From an uncultured Candidatus Competibacteraceae bacterium (GTDB lineage: Bacteria > Pseudomonadota > Gammaproteobacteria > Competibacterales > Competibacteraceae), in NCBI GenBank assembly GCA_937872125.1, contig CALMNY010000265.1:1-5389 (forward strand): DNA of 5,389 bases, read 5' to 3'. How positions within the stretch are numbered: position 1 is the stretch's first letter; the number at the start of each line of letters is the position of its first letter. A program made the translations under genes and the position numbers. This document shows positions 1 to 5,024 of the stretch, in pieces. A model generated the notes under the pieces. It did no database searches and had not been told where the DNA came from. It worked only from the letters and a program-made list of their open reading frames with translations.

Positions 1-63
1 CAGTATTTTTTCTCGTCCGCGATTCACGGCCCGCAGAAGCGGTCTGAAAACTAACGTGTTGAT
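1..63. other. Gene-free left edge
   Basis: There is no credible start codon with a ribosome binding site, no RNA gene, and no recognisable protein fragment on either strand. It may be the flank of a gene outside the window. Nothing specific is seen until the inverted repeat that starts at 64. Confidence 0.5.
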
Positions 64-124
64 TGTAGGAGCGGCCTTGGCCGCGATATGAGGGTCAGCA
101 ATCGCGGCCAAGGCCGCTCCTACA
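64..124. repeat. REPIN / BIME: two opposed REP elements forming a long hairpin
   Basis: Arms at 64-87 and 101-124 are perfect 24-bp reverse complements separated by 13 bases (88-100). Each arm is itself a small hairpin: GCGGCC-TT-GGCCGC at 71-84 and GCGGCC-AA-GGCCGC at 104-117. Each is flanked on the outside by the REP tetranucleotide GTAG (65-68) or its complement CTAC (120-123). Two REPs in opposite orientation around a short spacer is the definition of a REPIN. These are non-autonomous elements mobilised by RAYT (Y1, IS200-like) transposases, and the GTAGGAGCGGCC...GGCCGCGA type is common in gammaproteobacteria. No RAYT gene is in this window. The element lies about 35 bp past the stop of the hydrolase gene read leftwards, so its transcript could fold there and protect or end the mRNA, but no U-tract follows the hairpin. 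Confidence 0.85.
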
Positions 125-158
125 CATAACCTATTGATTGAATAATATTCAGTTTTTT

Positions 159-2225
159 TTACAGCCTCTCAAAACCCAATATAAGCCAATCAAAAAACCG
201 TTCCACCTCCAGCAACGGTAGCACCCGCTGAATGATCGGATCGGCGGTGAAGTAGTTCTGAATCACGCCATCGCGCAGATGATTCGCCAGCGCAATCAGG
301 ATCATGCTCTGATCCAGCGCCAGATAGTTGTAGGCCACCTGCCCGGTTTTCGGGTCCACCGCGTCGTAAAAGCCAAAATCGCCATACAGCGGATAGCGTT
401 CCGCCAGTTGGCGCAGATTGGCCGTGGCCGCCGCCGGCTCGGTCAATAATGCCAGCGCCGCTGCGTGTGGCGTGACCGCACCGGCGGGATAGCCGCGCGC
501 TCCCAGAATCCGCGCGCCGTATTCACTGTAGCTATCCCCGCTCGGCGTCGAACTCGGCGACAGGCCCCAGACCGGATAGCCCAGATGCTCCAGCGTGAAG
601 CGGCGACTGAGTTCGGTGTGCACCCGCGCGTTCCGTCCCAGACTGGCCGGCGCATACCGCAACTCGTCCAGCACCAGCAGCGGCATCAGCGCCTCGAACA
701 GGCTGCCGCCCCAGGACGGCACGTATTTCAACCCTTTCCAGGCATAGTAGCCGCCGGGGAAGGTATAGCCGTTGACGGTCTTGTCGGTGCGGTCCTTGGG
801 GGATTGCGACTGCCAGTCAAAATGGCGTGGGAAGGTGCGGGCCATGCGGTACCAGTGTTCCACCGGCGCCTCCCCCTTGCCGATGGCGATCAGACTGCCC
901 AGCCGCGCCTCGCTGTACAGCAGGCCATAGCTGTATTCCGAGCGGTGCGACAGGTGGACGTAGTAGCCGTGCATCATCAACTGCTCGACCGGATCGTAGA
1001 AAAAGCGGTAATCCTCCCGCTCGATCAAGCGGGTGCAACGCGCCGCCAGTTCGGGAATGCTGTTTCGGACCACGATCAGCCCGGCGGTCAGCCAGGCCGA
1101 ATCCACGAAGGACAGAAAATGGCTGGTGCGCTCCAGGGTCGTGGTGTCGTAGTAGTTGAAGAAAAAGCCGCGATGGGTTTCGAGCCGTTCCAGCGTGGTC
1201 AGGGTCCGGTCGAGCCGCGCCCGCGCTTCCTCCGGCCCGATCAGGCTTAGCTCCCGGGCCGCGATGATGTCCATCAGATACAGGCCGATGTTGGTGACGT
1301 TGGTGTAATCGCCCAGCCAGGCGCGTTCGGGCTCCATCGAGCCGTGGAAGCGCACGGTGTCGAACGGCAAGCCGTGCTCGCGGTCGCTCAGCGCCGCCAG
1401 TCCCCGCCAGGTGTCGCGCGCCAGCCGCCACAGAAAAACCAGGTCGTCGCTCGACCGTTCCGCCGGATCAGCCAACAGCCGTTCCGGCCAGCCGGCCAGC
1501 CGGGCGCGGATGTGAGGCTGCGCCGCCGCCTTGCCGCCGAGCCGGTTTTCCCAGGCGGTCTTTTGCGGCGGAATCACCGGATCGCGGACGCTGGGGCCGG
1601 GGTTACCAGTTTGGATCAGGGTAATGTCATCCAGCCAATACGCGCCAGCGGCGACCGGCGAGCGGCGCGGTTCCAGCACGATGCCGAACTGGTGCAATCG
1701 CCGCCAGTCGGCGATGCCATTCATCCAGTTCAGTGGGACGCGGATACGCTGCCAGGCGTCGGAAATCCCCGCGACCACGGTGCTGCCCCGGCGCAGCAAA
1801 CCGGGCGGGGCGTTCGGCAATGGCTGCTTGAATTCGAGCTTCAGGTCCTTCGCGTAACCTGCCGCCTCATCGCCGCGAATCCAGAATTCCAGATGGTCGT
1901 AGGCCGAAGCGTCGAGGTCGGGCAGGGTGATTTGCCAGCCAAGATCACCGGTCGCGCCGGGAGCGAAGCGGTAGCGGAGATGCAGCGCCCGGCTGCGATC
2001 CGGCCCGGACGCTGGTTCCAGCCGATATTCGACGCGGCCCGTTCGGCGGCCCGGTTCGGCGGTCCAGCCGCTCATCGTCCCGCCGAGGTTGGGCGTACCC
2101 GTGGCCCGCTCGAAGTCGTGCAGCAGCAGGGGAGTAGTGGCGGCTTCAGCGGCCAGGGTCAGCCCGGAACACCACAAGAGCAGGATGCCAAACAGGGCGC
2201 ATGGGCGGCGGCGAAGAGTGGTCAT
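159..2225 (-). CDS. Exported glucoamylase-like (GH144-related) glycoside hydrolase with N-terminal carbohydrate-binding-like domain
   Basis: The protein has 688 aa. Residues 1-29 look like a Sec signal peptide: RRR, then a hydrophobic run LFGILLLW, then Ala-rich cleavage sites around A26-A29. Residues about 31-205 read as a beta-sandwich of the CBM11/CIA30-like type (LHDFE near 34, DHLEFWIRG near 110, AYWLDDITLI near 195). Residues about 255-680 carry the glucoamylase-like (alpha/alpha)6 signature (Pfam Glycoamylase, related to GH144 beta-1,2-glucanase): TNVTNIGLYL 308-317, NYYDTTTL 357-364, SFVDSAWL 372-379, SWGGSLFEALMPLL 504-517, YPVWGLSPS 550-558, YGDFGFYDAVDP 614-625, QSMILIALANHL 639-650 and FTADPIIQRVLPLL 659-672. 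The product is probably periplasmic or secreted and acts on a glucan; beta-1,2-glucan is one candidate, but the substrate is not readable here. The start is the first possible one: an in-frame TAA lies four codons upstream, and the next Met is residue 51, past the signal peptide. There is no Shine-Dalgarno before the ATG. The gene lies 48 bp downstream of the methyltransferase on the same strand. Confidence 0.85.
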   Translation of the reverse strand: MTTLRRRPCALFGILLLWCSGLTLAAEAATTPLLLHDFERATGTPNLGGTMSGWTAEPGRRTGRVEYRLEPASGPDRSRALHLRYRFAPGATGDLGWQITLPDLDASAYDHLEFWIRGDEAAGYAKDLKLEFKQPLPNAPPGLLRRGSTVVAGISDAWQRIRVPLNWMNGIADWRRLHQFGIVLEPRRSPVAAGAYWLDDITLIQTGNPGPSVRDPVIPPQKTAWENRLGGKAAAQPHIRARLAGWPERLLADPAERSSDDLVFLWRLARDTWRGLAALSDREHGLPFDTVRFHGSMEPERAWLGDYTNVTNIGLYLMDIIAARELSLIGPEEARARLDRTLTTLERLETHRGFFFNYYDTTTLERTSHFLSFVDSAWLTAGLIVVRNSIPELAARCTRLIEREDYRFFYDPVEQLMMHGYYVHLSHRSEYSYGLLYSEARLGSLIAIGKGEAPVEHWYRMARTFPRHFDWQSQSPKDRTDKTVNGYTFPGGYYAWKGLKYVPSWGGSLFEALMPLLVLDELRYAPASLGRNARVHTELSRRFTLEHLGYPVWGLSPSSTPSGDSYSEYGARILGARGYPAGAVTPHAAALALLTEPAAATANLRQLAERYPLYGDFGFYDAVDPKTGQVAYNYLALDQSMILIALANHLRDGVIQNYFTADPIIQRVLPLLEVERFFDWLILGFERL

Positions 2226-2281
2226 GGTTGTGGGTTACCAGGCTTTGGGAAATGGATGGCGGCATTGTAAGGATTATTCAT
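2222..2281 (-). promoter_or_regulatory. Possible 19-codon leader / coupling mini-ORF between methyltransferase and hydrolase
   Basis: On the minus strand an ATG at 2281-2279 opens a frame of 19 codons (MNNPYNAAIHFPKPGNPQP). It starts inside the last codons of the methyltransferase and ends in a TGA (2224-2222) that overlaps the hydrolase ATG (2225-2223) as ATGA. A purine run GAGGAGG lies just before its ATG; the gap is only 1 base from the full run, or about 4 from its first GAGG. The hydrolase start has no Shine-Dalgarno of its own, so ribosomes ending here could re-initiate on it. Sequence and overlaps are observed; translation and coupling are inference, and a frame this short can arise by chance. 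Confidence 0.3.
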
Positions 2282-3371
2282 TCCTCCTCAGCAGCGCCAG
2301 CGTCTCGACATGGTGGGTCTGGGGGAAGAAGTCGTAGGGAAGCAGGGCCTCCACGCTATAACCCGCCGCCACCAGCGCCGCCAGATCGCGGCTCAGCGTG
2401 CCGGCGCTGCACGACAGATAGGCCAGCCGTTCGGGCCGATACTCGTCGGTCGTCCAGGCCAGCACCGCCGGCTCCAGACCGGTGCGCGGCGGATTGAGGT
2501 ACAGCAACCGGGTTCCTGTGGCCGGCGTCCATGCCCGCAGTTGTGGAATCCGGTCGGCGCACTTGCCGCGCAGCACGGGGGCTGCTGGCGCATTCAGGCC
2601 TGCGCATTCCACCGCCTCCCCGCCCAGTTCGACGCCGATGACCCGCGCGCCGCGCTGGGTCCAGCGCGCCAGGCTGGCGCCGATGCCGCAATAAAGATCG
2701 GCGATGGGGTCATCCGGCCCTGGCGCGAGGAAATCCTCGGCCGCATCAAGCGCCTGCCGGTAGAGCGTGGGGATCAGTTGCTGAAAAGCGGTGGGTCCGT
2801 ATTCCAGCCCGAAAGCGTCCCGCGAACGTGGTTGCCCCCAGAGCAGAGTCCAGCCGGCGCGGGCGAACAGCCGGCGACCGGCAGCCGGATGCAGATGCAG
2901 CCACAGCCCCTCCAGTTCACTGGCCGCCAGCTCCGCGCGCCGTTCGTCGTCCAGCCAACCCGCGTCGGGAACCCGCTGGGTCTTCAGAATCAGCGTCGCC
3001 TGCGCCCCGGCCTGGACGTAGAAAGCCAGTGGAAATTCCGGCCCTGGTGGCAGCGTCTCCCTGAACCAGCGAATCAGGGTCCGCACCCGATCAGCGTGGA
3101 CGGGACAGTCGGGAATCGGAATCAACTCGTCGCGCCGCCACAGGCCGAAGTTCCAGCCCTCCGCTGCGCTCCAGACCGCCGACAGGCAGACCTTGCCCCG
3201 GTAGCCCCAGCGCGCCGCGCCAGCGACCGCCTGCACCGGTTGCAACCGGTCCGCCCAGGGCGCGAGGATCCGCCGCAGCCAGTCCATTTTTTGCGCCTCG
3301 CTGGCGGCGGCGCTTAATATGCGATGGGTGCAGCCCGGACAGCGGGGTTCACAGCCGGCGGGCAGATTCAT
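2274..3371 (-). CDS. SAM-dependent RNA m5U methyltransferase, TrmA/RlmC/RlmD family (RlmC-like)
   Basis: The 365-aa cytoplasmic enzyme should transfer methyl from S-adenosylmethionine to C5 of a uridine in rRNA or tRNA. The N-terminal C7, C11, C14 and the later C89 (IPIPDCP) match the family's [4Fe-4S] ligands. Further motifs are FYVQAGAQATLIL 117-129, the substrate loop GPTAFQQLIP 192-201 (F-F-Q-x-N in relatives), SAM motif I DLYCGIG 225-231, the acidic GVE 246-248, NPPRTGL 293-299, the catalytic nucleophile C321 in LSCSAGTLSRDL, and DFFPQTHHVE with the general base E356. There is no N-terminal TRAM domain, and the length is near that of RlmC (about 375 aa) rather than RlmD (about 430-450). 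NPPR rather than DPPR also recalls RlmC, so U747 of 23S rRNA is the likeliest target, but an unassigned paralogue is possible. An in-frame TAA three codons upstream fixes the farthest start; the ATG keeps the cysteine cluster but has no clear Shine-Dalgarno. Confidence 0.88.
   Translation of the reverse strand: MNLPAGCEPRCPGCTHRILSAAASEAQKMDWLRRILAPWADRLQPVQAVAGAARWGYRGKVCLSAVWSAAEGWNFGLWRRDELIPIPDCPVHADRVRTLIRWFRETLPPGPEFPLAFYVQAGAQATLILKTQRVPDAGWLDDERRAELAASELEGLWLHLHPAAGRRLFARAGWTLLWGQPRSRDAFGLEYGPTAFQQLIPTLYRQALDAAEDFLAPGPDDPIADLYCGIGASLARWTQRGARVIGVELGGEAVECAGLNAPAAPVLRGKCADRIPQLRAWTPATGTRLLYLNPPRTGLEPAVLAWTTDEYRPERLAYLSCSAGTLSRDLAALVAAGYSVEALLPYDFFPQTHHVETLALLRRNE
3291..3320 (+). promoter_or_regulatory. 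Weak candidate promoter for the zinc-ribbon gene
   Basis: TTGCGC at 3291-3296 and TAATAT at 3315-3320 are spaced 18 bp and lie about 73 bp before the small plus-strand gene. They are inside the coding sequence of the divergent methyltransferase, where a promoter for the small gene has to be because the two starts are only 21 bp apart. The -35 matches consensus at 3 of 6 and the -10 at 4 of 6, so this is only a candidate. Confidence 0.25.
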
Positions 3372-3380
3372 GGTGTTTTA

Positions 3381-3387
3381 AAGGAGG
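3381..3387 (+). promoter_or_regulatory. Strong Shine-Dalgarno that sets the start of the zinc-ribbon gene
   Basis: AAGGAGG is followed by a 5-base spacer and the ATG at 3393. This is the best ribosome binding site seen at any start in the window and decides between the 3393 start and an earlier in-frame ATG at 3324 that has none. Confidence 0.8.
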
Positions 3388-3392
3388 CAGTC

Positions 3393-3602
3393 ATGGTCAG
3401 CAGCTATCTGGTTTGCGATCTGTGCGGGCGGTTCGGACCACCGGCCAGCACGTTCAGCAAAGACGGCCTGCGATTGTGTTGTCAATGCTGGTACGAGGCG
3501 CAGCGGGACCGTGAATCGGAACCGCCCGGCGAACCCGCGCCAGAGTCCGACGAAGATGCCGGGTCGGCGCCGGGAACCGAGACCGGGCAGGAGCCGCGTT
3601 AG
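3393..3602 (+). CDS. Small four-cysteine zinc-ribbon protein of unknown function
   Basis: The 69-aa protein begins MVSSYLVCDLCGRFG. C8-x2-C11 and C29-x2-C32 (with an extra C30), 17 residues apart, form a treble-clef or zinc-ribbon knuckle pair that probably binds one zinc. The core ends at about residue 38. The rest (about 39-69) is a low-complexity tail rich in Glu, Pro, Asp and Gly and is probably disordered. There is no signal peptide or membrane segment, so it should be cytosolic. I do not recognise the family. The start is chosen from the excellent Shine-Dalgarno 5 bases upstream; a 23-residue extension to 3324 lies wholly within the methyltransferase on the other strand and adds nothing recognisable. 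The gene is divergent from the methyltransferase by 21 bp, and its TAG overlaps the TAA of the convergent permease gene by 4 bp (3599-3602). It could act in nucleic-acid or protein binding, but that is speculation. Confidence 0.75.
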   Translation: MVSSYLVCDLCGRFGPPASTFSKDGLRLCCQCWYEAQRDRESEPPGEPAPESDEDAGSAPGTETGQEPR

Positions 3603-4546
3603 GAACGCTCGTCCCCGGCCAGCGCCGGGTCGGGAATCACCGCCGGCTCCGTGGGCGGTGGCGCTGCCCGACCCAGGCCGAGTTGCGACAGCAGCATCCC
3701 GGCGAACATCAGCGCACAGCCGAGCAACCCCCGCCCGGACAGGATTTCATTCAGCAGCAGCCAGCCGCCCAGCGCCGCGAACACCGTTTCCAGGCTGAGA
3801 ATGATGGCCGCATGGGCCGGCGGCGCATCGCGCTGGGCCACGACTTGCAGGGTGTAGGCGACCCCCACCGACAGCAGACCGCCATACAGAATCGGCATCG
3901 CTCCACCCCACAGCCCCGCCAGCGTGATGTCTTCGGTCGCCACCGCGACCGCCAGGCTCAGTACCGCGCAGACGATGAATTGCAGACCGGCCAGCAGCAC
4001 CGGCTCGATATGCCGGCCCGACAGCCAGCCGATCACCAGCACGTGGCCGGCCCAGAAAAACGCGCCGATCAGCACCAGCCCGTCACCCTCGGCCAGGGCC
4101 AGGTCGTCGGTCAGCGTCAGCAGGTAAAGGCCCGCCACCGCCAGCGCCGCACCGATCCAGGTGCTCCAGGGGGTGCGATGCCCCCAGAGCAGGCCGATCA
4201 GCGGCACGATCACCACATAAAGGCCGGTGATGAAACCAGCCTTGCCGGCGGTGGTGTAAACGATGCCGACCTGTTGCAGCGAAGCGCCGGCAAACAGAAT
4301 CAGGCCGGCCAGCAGACCGCCGCCCAGGATCGGCCGCCAGCCGCCGGGACCGATGGGCGCGGCGGAGCGCCGGCCCAGCCATAACAGCGGCAACAGCGAC
4401 AGCGCGCCCAGCACGAAGCGGACGCCGTTGTAGGTGAAGGGACCGACGTGCTCCATGCCGACCCGCTGGGCGACGAAGGCGAAGCCCCAGATCACCGCCG
4501 CTACTAGCAACAGTGCTTCCGCTTTCAGGGTTTTGGAGGTCAACAT
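3599..4546 (-). CDS. EamA/DMT-superfamily inner-membrane transporter
   Basis: The 315-aa protein has two EamA repeats (about 10-145 and 156-288) and about ten hydrophobic segments, near 10-27, 38-57, 73-92, 97-119, 127-146, 156-175, 185-204, 213-233, 243-263 and 268-290. Typical family stretches are WGFAFVAQRVG 20-30, GPFTYNGVRF 35-44, VGIVYTTAGKAGFITGLYVV 93-112 and SLETVFAALGGWLLLNE 251-267. Members are permeases that usually export amino acids or other small metabolites across the inner membrane; the substrate cannot be told. The tail from about 292 (APPPTEPAV...) is hydrophilic. I chose the ATG at 4546 (MLTSKTLKAE, directly before TM1) because relatives begin this way; an earlier ATGATG at 4636 would add 30 Arg-rich residues unlike the family and overlaps a possible -10 box. 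No good Shine-Dalgarno is seen at either start. The stop overlaps that of the convergent zinc-ribbon gene. Confidence 0.88.
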   Translation of the reverse strand: MLTSKTLKAEALLLVAAVIWGFAFVAQRVGMEHVGPFTYNGVRFVLGALSLLPLLWLGRRSAAPIGPGGWRPILGGGLLAGLILFAGASLQQVGIVYTTAGKAGFITGLYVVIVPLIGLLWGHRTPWSTWIGAALAVAGLYLLTLTDDLALAEGDGLVLIGAFFWAGHVLVIGWLSGRHIEPVLLAGLQFIVCAVLSLAVAVATEDITLAGLWGGAMPILYGGLLSVGVAYTLQVVAQRDAPPAHAAIILSLETVFAALGGWLLLNEILSGRGLLGCALMFAGMLLSQLGLGRAAPPPTEPAVIPDPALAGDERS

Positions 4547-4631
4547 CTTGAGTGTTTTCAGAGATTCAGAGCGCCACCGGCCGATGCGGGTACAGCGATG
4601 GACGGGGCGATGGGGGAGCAGAAAGGCAGGC

Positions 4632-4637
4632 ATCATA
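4632..4637 (-). promoter_or_regulatory. Possible -10 box (TATGAT) for the EamA transporter gene
   Basis: On the minus strand TATGAT matches the sigma70 -10 consensus at 5 of 6, about 86 bp before the chosen start. Sixteen bases upstream is only a poor -35 (TTCCAG). The box covers the ATGATG that would be the alternative start, which favours the downstream start. This is tentative. Confidence 0.3.
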
Positions 4638-4692
4638 CCGGATTGGCGTGCGCCTGGAATGAGATTTTCATGGCTGGAAACGCCAGCGCGGC

Positions 4693-4720
4693 TTGCCCGG
4701 CGGCGGAAAATCCTTATACT
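4693..4720 (+). promoter_or_regulatory. Sigma70-type promoter of tRNA-Leu
   Basis: TTGCCC (4693-4698) and TATACT (4715-4720) are separated by 16 bp; the -10 matches at 5 of 6 and the -35 at 4 of 6. Transcription should begin near 4727, leaving a leader of about 19 bases before the mature tRNA. The stretch right after the -10 is TGCGC, a GC-containing discriminator of the kind found at stringently controlled stable-RNA promoters; that regulatory role is inferred. Confidence 0.65.
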
Positions 4721-4745
4721 TGCGCTTCTCTCCCCTCACTCCCTG

Positions 4746-4831
4746 GCCGGGATGGCGGAATGGTAGACGCAGTGGACTCAAAATCCACCGGTAGCGATAC
4801 CGTGAGAGTTCGAGTCTCTCTCCCGGCACCA
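4746..4831 (+). tRNA. tRNA-Leu (anticodon CAA)
   Basis: The gene is an 86-base class II tRNA with encoded CCA. Acceptor stem GCCGGGA (4746-4752) pairs with TCCCGGC (4821-4827), followed by the discriminator A and CCA at 4829-4831. The D arm is at 4755-4770. The anticodon stem GTGGA/TCCAC (4772-4776/4784-4788) encloses loop CTCAAAA, with anticodon CAA at 4779-4781 reading UUG. The long variable arm CGGTA-GCGA-TACCG (4789-4802) is diagnostic of Leu/Ser/Tyr tRNAs. The T stem GAGAG/CTCTC (4804-4808/4816-4820) holds loop TTCGAGT. All stems pair perfectly, so it should be functional. No integrase or duplicated 3' end of the tRNA is seen next to it. Confidence 0.97.
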
Positions 4832-4926
4832 ATGACTGATGCGCACTTCCCCCCCTTGAGACGCTACGCCATTTAGGCAAGCCAGGCAGGGTTTGCGCCG
4901 CCCACCTTCTGCATGATCCGACGTTG

Positions 4927-4955
4927 CCACAGGACGGGTCGCGCCCGCCCTGTGG
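4927..4955. other. Strong GC-rich hairpin (terminator-like, no U-tract)
   Basis: CCACAGG (4927-4933) pairs with CCTGTGG (4949-4955), and CGGG (4935-4938) with CCCG (4944-4947), around the loop TCGCG, with one A/C mismatch between the two helices. No T-run follows on either strand, so it is not a standard intrinsic terminator. It may be the second of two structures ending the ahpF transcript, or part of the end of the tRNA transcript. Confidence 0.4.
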
Positions 4956-4968
4956 GCTGACCTATAGC

Positions 4969-4998
4969 CGGGAAAGTGGGTGCAGACCACCTTTCCCG
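4969..4998 (-). terminator. Hairpin just past ahpF, possible transcript end
   Basis: CGGGAAAG (4969-4976) pairs with CTTTCCCG (4991-4998). Inside this, TGG (4977-4979) pairs with CCA (4987-4989) with C4990 bulged, leaving a loop of seven. It begins about 26 bases after the ahpF stop. The stem is strong, but no U-tract follows on the minus strand, so it would act as a mRNA-stabilising or factor-assisted end rather than a textbook terminator. Confidence 0.4.
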
Positions 4999-5024
4999 CT
5001 GAAGGATCGCTTTTGGCCAGTCGC

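Larger units (their letters stand above)
4832..5024. other. Gene-free spacer between tRNA-Leu and ahpF
   Basis: No coding frame here has a family match or a ribosome binding site. Apart from the two strong hairpins listed separately, there is a weaker 7-bp stem at 4877-4883/4890-4896 with one G-T pair that might help end the tRNA transcript, but no T-run follows it. Confidence 0.5.

Noticed and set aside
139..160. Palindrome TGAATAATATTCA followed by a run of eight T, as a plus-strand intrinsic terminator
   Set aside because: The stem is six nearly all-AT pairs with essentially no loop, too weak to be convincing, and no plus-strand gene is visible upstream. On the minus strand the run reads as A and precedes the palindrome.
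465..1250. Long open frame on the plus strand opposite the hydrolase, with similar ones at 1344-2270, 2310-3317 and 3683-4384
   Set aside because: Each lies antisense to a gene with clear family motifs, has low-complexity Arg/Pro/Gln/Ala-rich composition and no recognisable domain; such frames are expected in GC-rich DNA.
2165..2172. Cys19 in the hydrolase signal peptide as a lipoprotein attachment site
   Set aside because: The preceding residues are L-L-W rather than a lipobox L-[AS]-[GA]-C, and Ala-rich type I cleavage sites follow.
2264..2269. TACAAT as a -10 box for an independent promoter of the hydrolase
   Set aside because: It matches consensus well, but no acceptable -35 lies 16-18 bp upstream.
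2475..2500. Asn in place of Asp in the DPPR motif of the methyltransferase, as a sign of inactivation
   Set aside because: As I recall, RlmC-type members naturally carry NPPR, and the catalytic Cys321 and Glu356 are present.
3324..3392. N-terminal extension of the zinc-ribbon protein to the ATG at 3324
   Set aside because: There is no Shine-Dalgarno at 3324, whereas AAGGAGG sits 5 bases before 3393.
4746..4831. tRNA-Leu as an integration site for a mobile element
   Set aside because: No integrase, no repeated tRNA 3' end and no foreign-looking genes are present in the flanking window sequence.
4598..4876. Open frames running through the tRNA-Leu gene on both strands
   Set aside because: They read straight across a perfectly folded tRNA and have no family signal.
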